NCBI GenBank assembly: GCA_016927375.1
Contig: JAFGMS010000139.1
Span: forward strand, 1 to 35,574
DNA: 35,574 nt
Source: Anaerolineae bacterium
GTDB taxonomy: Bacteria; Chloroflexota; Anaerolineae; Aggregatilineales; UBA3940
Reading direction: 5' to 3'
Shown here in pieces: positions 16,171 through 24,375 of the stretch (its first letter is position 1; each line of letters begins with the position of its first letter). Under the pieces are notes generated by a model, which was not told where the DNA came from, ran no database searches, and saw nothing but the letters and a program-made list of their open reading frames with translations. A program made the position numbers and the translations under genes.

Positions 16171-16263
16171 TTCCTTGACCCAACATGCCTTTTTATCCCA
16201 ACCAGCCGCTCAGTGCGCCTATCAGCCCCGCCCGGCAATAGAATTGGCCGGGCTATAGTTGTG

Positions 16264-16388
16264 ATGTCCACTGAAAGTGGACTTTTTGGCAGGTGGTAGG
16301 GTTTCCTGTCCACATAAGGAGAAGGCCTGGGCCTCTGTAAGGAAGTTCGCCCCCTTACACAGGAGGTCGAGTCCACTTCAGTGGACAT
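16264..16388. mobile_element. 125-bp MITE-like element
   Basis: Ends ATGTCCACTGAA (16264-16275) and TTCAGTGGACAT (16377-16388) are perfect 12-bp inverted repeats. Each end also folds on itself (GTCCACT-GAA-AGTGGAC and GTCCACT-TC-AGTGGAC). The interior has no gene. No target duplication is clear. Just outside lie GGCCGGGCTAT (16246-16256) and its complement ATAGCCCGGCC (16431-16441), suggesting an older palindromic element into which this one inserted. Confidence 0.6.
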
Positions 16389-16473
16389 TACATTTGTAGC
16401 TGGGGAATTCTATTCCTCAGCGGGGGCGCATAGCCCGGCCAAGCCGCTCTTGCATAGTCACGCACCTTTATCG

Positions 16474-16536
16474 TCAGGCGACACGGAAGCATTATCATGC
16501 ACCGCAATGGCGTTGTCATGCGTCGCGATAGCTATG
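16474..16536. repeat. short 21-bp-period array (about 3 units)
   Basis: Units at 16474, 16495 and 16516 are each 21 bp. The last two share TCATGC..CGC.AT.GC..TG, and the first is degenerate. It abuts and slightly overlaps the S9 peptidase stop codon. It has the same period as 15841-16113 but a different sequence. Confidence 0.4.
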
Positions 16537-18598
16537 TTTGCTTGGGCACACAGTACTTGTCAAACCAATCGAGCATCTGCTGCAGGCGGCTGGCGCGGTG
16601 GGCGGGCTCGCCGCTGCGTGACAGCTCGTGGCCGTCACGCGGGTAGCGCAGGAACTCGACCGTCCCGCCGCTGCGGCGAACCATGGCAAATAGCTGCTCC
16701 GACTGCTCGATGGGAACCCGGAAATCGTTCTCGCTCGCCAGGATCACCAGCGGTGTCTTGATGTGGTGGGCATAAGCTGCCGGAGAGTACTTCCACAACA
16801 ACTCCGGCTCTTCCCATGGCTCCACATCGAACTCGTCACTGATCAGGGTGGGGATATCGGATGTACCGTAGAAGCTGGTCAGGTTGTAGACGCCGCGCTG
16901 GGCAAAGGCGCAGGCAAAGCGATCGGTGTGGCCGGCTACCCAGGCGGTCATGAACCCGCCATAGGAACCACCGGTGACGGCCATCCGGTCCGGGTCGACG
17001 AAGCCTTTAGACAACAAGGCATCGATGCCCGCCATCAGGTCGGGGAAATCGGCTTCACCCCAGCCGCGGTACAGGGCGCGCCGGAAAGCCTCACCGTAGC
17101 CTTCACCGCCGCGCGGATTGCAGTAGAAGACCACGTACCCTCGCGCTGCATGGAGCTGCCACTCGTGCCACATGGTGCGGGAGCCGGGTCCCCACATGAC
17201 GTGTGGTCCGCCGTGGATGTTGAAGGCCAGAGGATATGACTGACCTTCTTCGTAGCCGGGCGGCAGGATGTACCAGCCTTGTATCTCGGTCCCGTCGTGG
17301 GATTGGAAACGCATCTCCTGCGTGGGCTGGACGATGACCTCGTCGAGCAAGGCTGTGTTAGCCTCGGTGAGCTGCTGCGGGCTATCGGCATCGACGGGCT
17401 GCCAGAACAGCTCCGACGGGTTCTCCGGCGTGCCGGCGCTGAAGGCGATCCCGCCCCCGGCCGATATATCGACATCTTCAACCTGCATGCAGCCGGGAAT
17501 GACCTTCTCGACCACGCCGGTGGCGACATCGGCCTGATAAACCTCGGTATTTCCCTGGTCCCCGGCTAAAAAGATGATCGCCCGGCTGTCAGCCGTCCAG
17601 CGGAAGCCCGACCAGGGCCGGTTGGCGGTCATGGCCAGCGAGCGATCCAGCGCCAGGGTCAAGTCGCGGGGGGCGCCTCCATCAGAAGGGATCAACGCCA
17701 GCCGCGTTATGTGCGTGTACATGTTCTGATGGGGGATGCGATTGTAGGCAATCCACCGGCCATCCGGTGAGGGAAGAGGATTGCCGCCGGCATACTCATC
17801 ATCGGTCAGACGCTCCTCAGCGCCGTCGGCTAAACGTATCCGGTACAGACACCTGGAGCGCGACGGCTCGTCGCTTTCCGGCTCCGAAGCCCGCGCCGTG
17901 AGGATGTATTGGCCGTCCGGCGTCCACCGGGGCTCATCGTGGTGGGCATCGATGCCCGTCAGGCGGCGCGGCCTGGCCTCTTCCTTGCTCAGCCCGGCGG
18001 CAGCGGGCATCACATAAATCTGGTCAAAACGGTCATCGAGGAAAGAGGTGCCCTGGCGGTAGGGAATGCGCCATACCGGGCGCGGGTCCCAGCGCTCGGC
18101 CTCTTCATGCTCCTTGCGCTCGACCTGCTGTGTAGCCTCGAATTTGTCTGCCGGAGGCGGATCTTCCTCACCCCGATCTTCTCCGGCGCGCTCTTCGGCG
18201 TTCACCTTCGATAGAAAGGCTATCTGTGTCCCGTCGGGCGACCAGGCAGCGCGGCCGGCGCCGTTGGGCATGGCAGTCAGCGCGCGGGCCTCGCCACCCG
18301 GCCCATCGATGGGCAGCAGGTAGATTTGAGGCTTCTCGCCCCGGCCCGAGGTAAAAGCCAGCACTCTGCCGTCCGGTGACCAGCGCGGCTGCGAATCCTT
18401 GCCGCTGTAAGTAAGCCGGACGGGTTTCTCCCCATCTGTTGGAGCCAACCACAGGTTGCGCTGATAGGCGTCCTCGATCTTATCGATGGTCACCTGGACA
18501 TAGGCGATATAGCGACCGTCCGGGCTGATGGATGGGTCTTCGATAGCAACGAGCTTGTAGAGATCGTCGATGGTTATGGGACGTTTGTCGTTGGACAA
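16532..18598 (-). CDS. S9 family (acylaminoacyl-type) serine peptidase
   Basis: A 688-residue prolyl-oligopeptidase-fold peptidase with no signal peptide, so cytoplasmic. Residues ~1-420 form a WD40-like beta-propeller with repeated blades (PSISPDGRYIAYVQ, PRWSPDGRVLAFTS, AAWSPDGTQIAFLS) that gates access. Residues ~430-688 are the alpha/beta-hydrolase domain with nucleophile GGSYGGF (Ser ~545), Asp in ENDFRVP (~624) and His in RDGHELSRSG (~656). It should cleave short peptides or remove acylated N-terminal residues. The start is a TTG at 18598, chosen because GGAGG lies 7 nt before it and the family N-terminus begins there. An acidic loop (~145-180, AEERAGEDRGEEDPPP) is inserted in the propeller. 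The endonuclease III gene lies 66 bp upstream on the same strand. Confidence 0.93.
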   Translation of the reverse strand: MSNDKRPITIDDLYKLVAIEDPSISPDGRYIAYVQVTIDKIEDAYQRNLWLAPTDGEKPVRLTYSGKDSQPRWSPDGRVLAFTSGRGEKPQIYLLPIDGPGGEARALTAMPNGAGRAAWSPDGTQIAFLSKVNAEERAGEDRGEEDPPPADKFEATQQVERKEHEEAERWDPRPVWRIPYRQGTSFLDDRFDQIYVMPAAAGLSKEEARPRRLTGIDAHHDEPRWTPDGQYILTARASEPESDEPSRSRCLYRIRLADGAEERLTDDEYAGGNPLPSPDGRWIAYNRIPHQNMYTHITRLALIPSDGGAPRDLTLALDRSLAMTANRPWSGFRWTADSRAIIFLAGDQGNTEVYQADVATGVVEKVIPGCMQVEDVDISAGGGIAFSAGTPENPSELFWQPVDADSPQQLTEANTALLDEVIVQPTQEMRFQSHDGTEIQGWYILPPGYEEGQSYPLAFNIHGGPHVMWGPGSRTMWHEWQLHAARGYVVFYCNPRGGEGYGEAFRRALYRGWGEADFPDLMAGIDALLSKGFVDPDRMAVTGGSYGGFMTAWVAGHTDRFACAFAQRGVYNLTSFYGTSDIPTLISDEFDVEPWEEPELLWKYSPAAYAHHIKTPLVILASENDFRVPIEQSEQLFAMVRRSGGTVEFLRYPRDGHELSRSGEPAHRASRLQQMLDWFDKYCVPKQT

Positions 18599-18610
18599 GG
18601 CAACCTCCGG

Positions 18611-18645
18611 ATTGACGATTGACGATTGATGATTGACGATTAAAA
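18611..18645. repeat. heptamer tandem repeat (ATTGACG)
   Basis: ATTGACG, ATTGACG, ATTGATG and ATTGACG, then a degraded fifth unit, fill the gap between the endonuclease III and S9 peptidase genes. GATTGAC units also recur near 31749-31780. Confidence 0.65.
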
Positions 18646-18664
18646 GACAGCCCTGAGTTACGGA

Positions 18665-19366
18665 TTACGTTTGACGTTTTTTCTCTTCACGTTTTATGGC
18701 TTGCAAGTAATCACAGTCCTGCCGGAGCACACATCGATCACATTCCGGACCGCGCGCGTGGCACACCTGCCGGCCGTGTTGGATGACCTGCAGGTGGAAG
18801 GCGTAATAATCCTCAGGAGGGACGATCTCCTCCAGCACAGTGTGAGCCTTCTCGGCGCTTGTTTTCTTGTCGATCAGTCCCAGCCGCCCGGTCACTCTGT
18901 GGACATGGGTGTCGACAGGGAAAGCAGGCAGCCCAAAGGCGAAGCACAGGATGATGGCAGCCGTCTTGGGCCCAATGCCATCGATGCCGGTCAGCCAGGC
19001 TTTGGCTTCCTCGACGGGCATATCCGCCAGATGATCGAGGGTGATGCTGCCCTGGGTCTCGGTGAGGTGGCTCAGCGCGGCCTGGATGCGCGGCCCTTTC
19101 CGGTTCGACAGCCCGGCCGGGCGGATGGCCTCGATGATGTCATCGACCGGGGCATCGCGTACCGCTTCCCAGGCCGGGAAGCGCTCTTTGAGCGCATCGA
19201 AGGCCTTGTCGCGGTTGGTATCGGATGTGTTTTGCGAGAGAATGGTGCTCACCAGCTCATCGACGGGGGGCAGATGCTGCCGCCAGGTGGGATGACCGTA
19301 CTCCTGGGATAGGGCTTCGGCCAGTCGTTTGTACCTTGCTTTGAGGTTTTGCAGGTTGTCGCTCAT
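18665..19366 (-). CDS. nth: endonuclease III (DNA glycosylase/AP lyase)
   Basis: A 233-residue HhH-GPD base-excision repair enzyme that removes oxidised pyrimidines and nicks the abasic site. The helix-hairpin-helix reads LTGIDGIGPKTAAIIL with the catalytic Lys, followed by the catalytic Asp in PVDTHVHRV. The C-terminal iron-sulfur loop has Cys202, 209, 212 and 218 in the exact C-x6-C-x2-C-x5-C spacing of Nth, so it should bind a [4Fe-4S] cluster. The length is slightly above E. coli Nth (211) because of N- and C-terminal extensions. No strong ribosome site precedes the ATG. The gene may be co-transcribed with the S9 peptidase downstream, although their functions are unrelated. Confidence 0.93.
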   Translation of the reverse strand: MSDNLQNLKARYKRLAEALSQEYGHPTWRQHLPPVDELVSTILSQNTSDTNRDKAFDALKERFPAWEAVRDAPVDDIIEAIRPAGLSNRKGPRIQAALSHLTETQGSITLDHLADMPVEEAKAWLTGIDGIGPKTAAIILCFAFGLPAFPVDTHVHRVTGRLGLIDKKTSAEKAHTVLEEIVPPEDYYAFHLQVIQHGRQVCHARGPECDRCVLRQDCDYLQAIKREEKKRQT

Positions 19367-19460
19367 CAGTCTCTATTTCCCGAGCATCAGGCAATGGGCG
19401 TCATGATACCACGTATGGTCGATGTAATACCAGAAGCTCATGGCGCATCTAGGTAATGTG

Positions 19461-19495
19461 GCATATGGCTGATGGCTTATGGCATATGGCTGATG
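19461..19495. repeat. heptamer tandem repeat (GC-TATG)
   Basis: GCATATG, GCTGATG, GCTTATG, GCATATG and GCTGATG are five units in 7-bp phase upstream of the endonuclease III gene. Confidence 0.6.
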
Positions 19496-19627
19496 TTGGT
19501 GAACGGTAAGCTGTGTACTCATCACTACTTTGAGAGATATAGAATAGATACAAATAGCAGCAACGGGTGATTTGATTGCTCAAGACCATCATTTTTTGGC
19601 TCAACGTGAAAGGTAGGGACTGCCCCA

Positions 19628-19656
19628 ACCCTAAGGGTTTTCAAAACCCTTAGGGT
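19628..19656. repeat. 29-bp palindrome
   Basis: ACCCTAAGGGTTTT-C-AAAACCCTTAGGGT is a perfect 14-bp inverted repeat with a 1-nt centre. It is of the widespread extragenic palindrome type; no gene overlaps it. Confidence 0.75.
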
Positions 19657-19693
19657 CTTCCGAGGATCGCGAACGGGTCCAGAGAGGGTCAGA

Positions 19694-19711
19694 AACGAGT
19701 CTAGACTCGTT
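19694..19711. repeat. 18-bp perfect palindrome
   Basis: AACGAGTCT/AGACTCGTT is a perfect palindrome with no centre, 37 bp after the larger one and just before the truncated thioredoxin. The 19367-19746 gap otherwise holds only heptamers and low-complexity DNA. Confidence 0.7.
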
Positions 19712-19746
19712 CCCGGGTTGCTCAGCACTCAGCACTTGCCACTTCG

Positions 19747-20010
19747 GTGACACAGCTCGGCAACCTGGATGTAGGCCAGATCAAAAAAGGAAATTCCTAT
19801 AAGATCGAGTTAGCAAATGAAGCAATGGTGCTCCGGCTGGATGAACACAGCGATGTTGGCTTGGAGGCCGTCAAGCGTTATGGCATCCGAGGGCTGCCCA
19901 CCCTGATCGTGGTGAATGGGTGTGGAAAGGCAGTTGCCAGTTATGGTGGTGTGCCGGATGCGGACAGAATAGCCGAGGTCGTGCGCGGCATACCTGCCTG
20001 TAATCCGTAA
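19747..20010 (+). pseudogene. C-terminal half of a thioredoxin-fold protein
   Basis: An 87-codon frame opening with GTG and no ribosome site. From about residue 25 it matches the second half of a thioredoxin: strand MVLRLD, helix EAVKRYGI, the cis-Pro loop RGLPTLIVVN, and the final strand and helix (KAVASYGGVPDADRIAEVV). The first half with the CxxC redox centre is absent in every upstream frame; the space is occupied by palindromic repeats. It is therefore probably a 5'-truncated remnant, although translation of a small redox-dead thioredoxin-like protein cannot be excluded. It ends 31 bp before mobA on the same strand. Confidence 0.6.
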
Positions 20011-20041
20011 TCTGCATGCAGTTGAGGAGGTCAGGCCATAG

Positions 20042-20659
20042 ATGTCCATATCGATCAGCGCTGCAATACTGGCGGGTGGGCAAAGCTCCCGTATGGGAGC
20101 TAACAAGGCTTTTGCTCTGGTTGGCGGGCGGTCCATCATCGAGCGGGTCATCGAGCGGGTGGCCTCTCTTACTGATGAGTTGGTGATTATTGCCAATAAA
20201 CCTTCTGAGTATGTCCGGCTGGGTTTGCCTGTCTTCACCGATCTACTTCCCGGTAAAGGACCTCTAGGCGGATTATACACGGCTATTACTCGGACTCGCG
20301 CGGAACACACGCTGGTGGTAAGCTGCGATCAGCCCTTTCTCAACCCGGAGCTGCTGCGCTACCTGATCAATCTCAGAGAAGGTTACGATGTCGTTGTACC
20401 TCTTAGCGGGGACGATTATCCCCAGAGCATGCATGCTGTCTATGGCAAAGGCTGTCTGGAACCGATCCGCCGCTGTATTGATGCTAAAGAGCTTAAAGCA
20501 ATCGGTTTTTTGGACAAGGTGCTTGTTCGCCGTGTCGGCAGTGCAGAGATCGAGCGCTTCGACCCGGACCGTTTGAGCTTCTTCAACGTCAATACCCCCG
20601 ACGATCTCAAGCAGGCTGAGCGGTTGGCTTGCTCATCACATCCTACAAAGATGGAATAA
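20042..20659 (+). CDS. mobA: molybdenum cofactor guanylyltransferase
   Basis: A 205-residue nucleotidyltransferase that joins GMP to molybdopterin to make the guanine dinucleotide cofactor used by DMSO-reductase-family enzymes. The diagnostic N-terminal GTP-binding loop is present (AILAGGQSSRMGANKAF, residues 8-24), as are the GPLGGLYTAI segment, the metal-binding Asp in VVSCDQPFL, and the C-terminal FFNVNTPDDLKQAE motif. GAGGAGG lies upstream of the ATG. No other Mo-cofactor gene is in the window, so the molybdoenzyme it serves lies elsewhere. Its 3' end overlaps the convergent membrane-protein gene by 17 bp. Confidence 0.93.
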   Translation: MSISISAAILAGGQSSRMGANKAFALVGGRSIIERVIERVASLTDELVIIANKPSEYVRLGLPVFTDLLPGKGPLGGLYTAITRTRAEHTLVVSCDQPFLNPELLRYLINLREGYDVVVPLSGDDYPQSMHAVYGKGCLEPIRRCIDAKELKAIGFLDKVLVRRVGSAEIERFDPDRLSFFNVNTPDDLKQAERLACSSHPTKME

Positions 20660-21827
20660 GGCTGATGGCAAAGAAAAGACAGCCTACCACCATGCTCATC
20701 ACTGTCCCGGCAATAATTACCGTCCCCATAGACACCAGGATATTCAGCTTATGCGCGGCTTTGACGGCATTGGCCATCTGCAAGAATTGGTAGATGCTTG
20801 CAACCAACGAACCCACAGCCAGGATCGCCGGAGAGAAAGGCGCAAGCAGCCACACGGGAATTTGCACGATGCTGGTAGCAACCAGGCCAATGGTCAGAGC
20901 TAGGGTCAATTGAATGATATCCCCTTTGCCGCCCAGCCGCTCGGCTACAGCGTTGACAGCAATGGCCAGGAACATCTGACCGACAAACGTTAACAGCACC
21001 GTCAGGATCAGGTACACCGCAAAAATCGTGCCAAACGCGGCTGCTACCTCAGGCGAGATGCGGGGAATCGAACCGCCGCCTGTGGCAGCCACCAAATAGT
21101 TATAAGCAGGCCTGAGTGCCGGATAGATCCAATTGGCGCTATTGAATTCCTCAATAGCCGCCAGCATTTCATTGAGCGATTGGATCGCGGGCGAAAGCAG
21201 AGAGTCGGGATTGCGCCCGACAGCAAGCAGCAGTACAAAAAAGAGGAGAGCCGCCAACACCTGCAAGAACACCGCAACGTTAATATTGATCAGGATGTGG
21301 GGCACCGAGCCATACTGCACCTCTTCATCGTAAGGGCCGATGATCTTGAAGATCAGGGCGTTTGCCCAGGCACTGGTCAGATCGAGTAAGGTGCGTGGCG
21401 CCGGCTCTCTGCAACTGGGAATCAGGATAGCATCGGAGACATACTCTCCATCGCCGGCAGGCTTTTCAAGCAGGCCGGCACGCCATTGCTCCTCGGGAGG
21501 GAGCTCGCTGCCAGGAGAGGGTGAGGCTTGGATTTGTGAGGATGGCGGCTCCGGCCCAGTATCATCTCCTGGAAGCGAAGCGCCCAGTTTGCTCAAGCCC
21601 TTGAGGGCAGCCTCACTACGAGGATTGATCGTCAGGACATTCTGAAGACAGATGATGCGTTCTTCATCGGTGTCCACGCAGGTGCTGAGCCACAACCAGG
21701 CCTGCTCGTGAAGCTGATCCTGCTCGACCACCTTCATCAGCTTCTCTCTGCCTGTCGCCTTATCGCCGGCCCGGATAGCGGCCACGCCCTCCCGGTAAAG
21801 ACGATCTGTTTCACTTGAGTCTGCCAT
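20643..21827 (-). CDS. membrane protein with tetratricopeptide-like N-terminus and Yip1-like domain
   Basis: A 394-residue protein. Residues ~1-85 are helical and tetratricopeptide-like (DRLYREGVAAIRAGDKATGREKLMKVVEQD, EQAWLWLSTCVDTDEERIICLQNVL, NPRSEAALKGL), an arrangement frequent at the start of Chloroflexota membrane proteins. A Pro/Ser/Glu linker (~90-115) follows, then a ~250-residue membrane region with about five hydrophobic segments resembling the Yip1 domain (first segment near ININVAVFLQVLAALLFFVLLLAVG). GAGGGGGG lies before the ATG. The function is unknown; a scaffold or membrane-organising role is a guess from the domain types. Its last 17 bp overlap mobA convergently. Confidence 0.75.
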   Translation of the reverse strand: MADSSETDRLYREGVAAIRAGDKATGREKLMKVVEQDQLHEQAWLWLSTCVDTDEERIICLQNVLTINPRSEAALKGLSKLGASLPGDDTGPEPPSSQIQASPSPGSELPPEEQWRAGLLEKPAGDGEYVSDAILIPSCREPAPRTLLDLTSAWANALIFKIIGPYDEEVQYGSVPHILININVAVFLQVLAALLFFVLLLAVGRNPDSLLSPAIQSLNEMLAAIEEFNSANWIYPALRPAYNYLVAATGGGSIPRISPEVAAAFGTIFAVYLILTVLLTFVGQMFLAIAVNAVAERLGGKGDIIQLTLALTIGLVATSIVQIPVWLLAPFSPAILAVGSLVASIYQFLQMANAVKAAHKLNILVSMGTVIIAGTVMSMVVGCLFFAISLIPSL

Positions 21828-21879
21828 AACATTCCCCCCTCAATAGAGTGGTCGTCACAATACAAAAGTAACATCTGCC

Positions 21880-22052
21880 GTAACTACTCAGTCTTAGCTG
21901 TTGGCTCTTAGCTTTTAGCTTTTAGCTTTTCAAGCTTCGATCTGTGCTTGTAAACTCAGGCTGGATACTCGTCACGTCTCACGTTTTACATATTTACCTT
22001 TTGTGCATCGCTTATGGCCACAGTAGAGAGCACCAGATAGCTGAGTAGTTAC
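21880..22052. mobile_element. IS66-type MITE with 8-bp target duplication
   Basis: Ends GTAACTACTCAG (21880-21891) and CTGAGTAGTTAC (22041-22052) are perfect 12-bp inverted repeats. They are flanked by perfect 8-bp direct repeats CATCTGCC at 21872-21879 and 22053-22060. Ends beginning GTAA with 8-bp duplications are the hallmark of the IS66 family. The 173-bp interior has no coding frame, so movement would need a transposase supplied elsewhere. Heptamer units (TCTTAGC, TGTTGGC, TCTTAGC, TTTTAGC, TTTTAGC at 21892-21926) lie just inside the left end. The insertion occupies the gap between the Yip1 protein and the fhs gene. Confidence 0.88.
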
Positions 22053-22103
22053 CATCTGCCTATATCCCGATTGTACTCAGAAGACAGCATGGTGAAAGTA
22101 TCA

Positions 22104-22128
22104 GGGCATAGCAAATTCTGCTATGCCC
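22104..22128. terminator. hairpin after formate-THF ligase
   Basis: GGGCATAGC-7 nt-GCTATGCCC is a perfect 9-bp stem 29 bp beyond the fhs stop. The T-tract is weak, so it may be a transcript-end stabiliser or a Rho-linked end rather than an intrinsic terminator. Confidence 0.45.
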
Positions 22129-22156
22129 CGGCTGCGTTCGGTGAAGTGCCAAGCTT

Positions 22157-23929
22157 TTAGAACAGTCCTTTGATCCTCCCCGTCTCCACATCGATATCGA
22201 TATCCATGTAGGCTGCATGCGTCGCCATGCCGGGCATGGTGCTCATCTGCCCCAACAGTGGGTAGATGAAGCCGGCCCCCGCACTGGCACGCACCTCGCG
22301 CACGGGGATGGTAAAGCCGGTCGGCGCCCCCTTGATCGTTGGGTCAGCAGTGAAGCTCAGATGCGTCTTGGCCATGCAGATCGGCAGATTGCCAAAACCA
22401 ATACGCTCGTAATTGGCAATCTGCTCTTCAGCTATCGGTTCATAGCTCACGCCATCGGCGCCATAAATCTCTTTGGCAATATGCTCGATCTTCTGTTTGA
22501 TGGGCCACTCCAATGGGTAGAGGAACTTGAAATTGCTGGGCTTATCGCAAGCTGCCACAACGGCCTCGGCCAGTTTAGCCGCGCCTTTGCCGCCATCAGC
22601 CCAGTGGGTGCTCTTGACAGAGTCCTCGGCGCCCTGAGATGCAGCATACTCGCGCACCATCTCTAATTCGGCATCCGTATCATCCTTGAAACCGTTAACG
22701 GCAACTACTACCGGGACGCCATACTTAAGCGCGTTCCGGATATGCCGCCCCAGGTTTGGCAGGCCCGCTTCGAGAAGTGGGAGGTTCTCTTTAGTGTAAG
22801 CCTCATCAAGCGGTTTGCCGGGGGAAACCTTGGGGCCCCCGCCGTGCATCTTGAGAGCGCGAACCGTCGCTACCAGCACGACACAGTTGGGGATCAACCC
22901 CGAGTAGCGGCACTTGATACCGAAGAATTTCTCCATGCCGATATCCGCGCCGAAGCCGCTTTCCGTCACGACGTAATCGGCCACCTTGAGCGCGATCTGG
23001 TCAGCGATGATGGACGACTGGCCATGTGCGATGTTGGCAAATGGCCCGGCATGAACGAAAGCAGGCTGTCCTTCGAGTGTCTGCATCAGGTTGGGCATCA
23101 GCGCGTCCCGCATGAGGACCGTCACTGCGCCTGCCACGCCCAGCTGCTCCAGGTTAACCGGGTTGCCTTTCTTGTCGAGGGCAACCACGATCTTGCCGAA
23201 ACGCTCGCGCATATCCTTAAGACTGGTAGCTAGTGCCAGGATGGCCATGATCTCGCTGGCAACGGTGATATCGTAGCCGGTCCTGCGAGGGAAGATGGGG
23301 CTGGGCGAGCCGTCCTTCATCAGCCGCTCAGCATCGCCAAGCCCAACATCGATCTGGCGCAGCATGCGATCGCATACATCCACCACGCGGTTCCAGGTGA
23401 TGGTGTCAGGGTCGATGTCCAGCCGTGTAATGCCGGCCTTCCCCAAGCCCACATCTGACTGGCGGCTTTCGTGGTACATGCGTGTATCGAGCGCGGCGGC
23501 GACCAGGTTATGCGCGACGGTGATGGCATGAATGTCACCGGTCAGGTGCAGGTTAAAGTCCTCCATCGGGATGATCTGGCTGTAGCCGCCGCCCGCAGCG
23601 CCGCCTTTGATGTTGAAGGTTGGGCCCATACTGGGCTGGCGAATGCAGCACATGACATTCTTACCCAGCTCTGAACCGAGCGCCTGGGTCAGCCCGACCA
23701 TGGTCGTCGATTTTCCCTCACCTAGAGGTGTGGGTGTAATAGCGGTTACATCAATGTATTTGCCCTGTGGGCGATCTTTCAACCTATCGAGCACATCCAA
23801 ATGTACCTTGGCTTTGTATTTACCATAGAGTTCGAGATCGTCTTCTGTAAGGCCTAATTGACTGGCGATCTCAACGATGGGTATCAGGGGGGTTGCTTGG
23901 GCGATCTCAATGTCACTGGGTACAGGCAT
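22157..23929 (-). CDS. fhs: formate--tetrahydrofolate ligase
   Basis: A 590-residue enzyme that makes 10-formyl-THF from formate, THF and ATP. It feeds purine and formyl-Met synthesis and, in acetogens, the methyl branch of the Wood-Ljungdahl pathway. The P-loop is clear ([12 protein letters not shown], ~residues 65-76). Family blocks [40 protein letters not shown] and the C-terminal [18 protein letters not shown] are intact. The length exceeds the usual ~556 by some 30 residues. The start is the ATG at 23929 with GGAGG seven nt upstream; the open frame to 23968 is not used. A TATAAT box at 24005-24010 (minus) may be its promoter. No other Wood-Ljungdahl gene is nearby. Confidence 0.96.
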   Translation of the reverse strand: MPVPSDIEIAQATPLIPIVEIASQLGLTEDDLELYGKYKAKVHLDVLDRLKDRPQGKYIDVTAITPTPLGEGKSTTMVGLTQALGSELGKNVMCCIRQPSMGPTFNIKGGAAGGGYSQIIPMEDFNLHLTGDIHAITVAHNLVAAALDTRMYHESRQSDVGLGKAGITRLDIDPDTITWNRVVDVCDRMLRQIDVGLGDAERLMKDGSPSPIFPRRTGYDITVASEIMAILALATSLKDMRERFGKIVVALDKKGNPVNLEQLGVAGAVTVLMRDALMPNLMQTLEGQPAFVHAGPFANIAHGQSSIIADQIALKVADYVVTESGFGADIGMEKFFGIKCRYSGLIPNCVVLVATVRALKMHGGGPKVSPGKPLDEAYTKENLPLLEAGLPNLGRHIRNALKYGVPVVVAVNGFKDDTDAELEMVREYAASQGAEDSVKSTHWADGGKGAAKLAEAVVAACDKPSNFKFLYPLEWPIKQKIEHIAKEIYGADGVSYEPIAEEQIANYERIGFGNLPICMAKTHLSFTADPTIKGAPTGFTIPVREVRASAGAGFIYPLLGQMSTMPGMATHAAYMDIDIDVETGRIKGLF

Positions 23930-24004
23930 TTGATTTCCTCCTATTTGGCAATTGAACATAACAGGCAAGAAAGTCTGGGGTAGGCGTATAATTGCGTCAA
24001 GATG

Positions 24005-24010
24005 ATTATA
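24005..24010 (-). promoter_or_regulatory. candidate -10 for fhs
   Basis: A perfect TATAAT on the minus strand lies 76 bp before the fhs ATG. The -35 hexamer at 17-bp spacing is poor (GTGAGT), so this is tentative. Confidence 0.35.
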
Positions 24011-24074
24011 TTGCCCTTCACTATGATACTCACTTAGCCGCTTTACACTAAATGCAGCATCGATGTGCCGGGCG

Positions 24075-24102
24075 CGTCAACGCGCGCGTACGCGCGTTGA
24101 CG
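24075..24102. repeat. GC-rich palindrome in the 447-bp fhs/aldo-keto reductase gap
   Basis: CGTCAACGCGCG-CGTA-CGCGCGTTGACG is a perfect 12-bp inverted repeat. The gap 23930-24375 between divergent genes holds this element and the two promoters; nothing else is recognised. Confidence 0.75.
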
Positions 24103-24333
24103 GCTGACCAAGCACCGTGTTATACTTCGATCAGGATTTCCCTTGTCTCCTAATAACTTGGTAAGATTCCTGCTCGCTCGCCTTCACAAGGTATAGCGCA
24201 TCCACAGTGAGTTGCCCAACCTAGCATGAGGTTTGCTGGCAGCAATAGCCCTAAAGGTCAATCTGCAGGGTATTCTATCAAAGCAATTATTACTTGAATC
24301 AAGCAGAGCCAACGGTTCGGCATGCATAAGCCC

Positions 24334-24361
24334 TTGAAGTATGTATCTTAAAGCCTATATA
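24334..24361 (+). promoter_or_regulatory. sigma70-type promoter for the aldo/keto reductase
   Basis: TTGAAG, a 16-bp spacer and TATATA. The predicted start would leave a leader of under ten bases, and no ribosome site precedes the ATG at 24376, so the mRNA may be leaderless. Confidence 0.5.
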
Positions 24362-24375
24362 AGATCGGTCAACCA

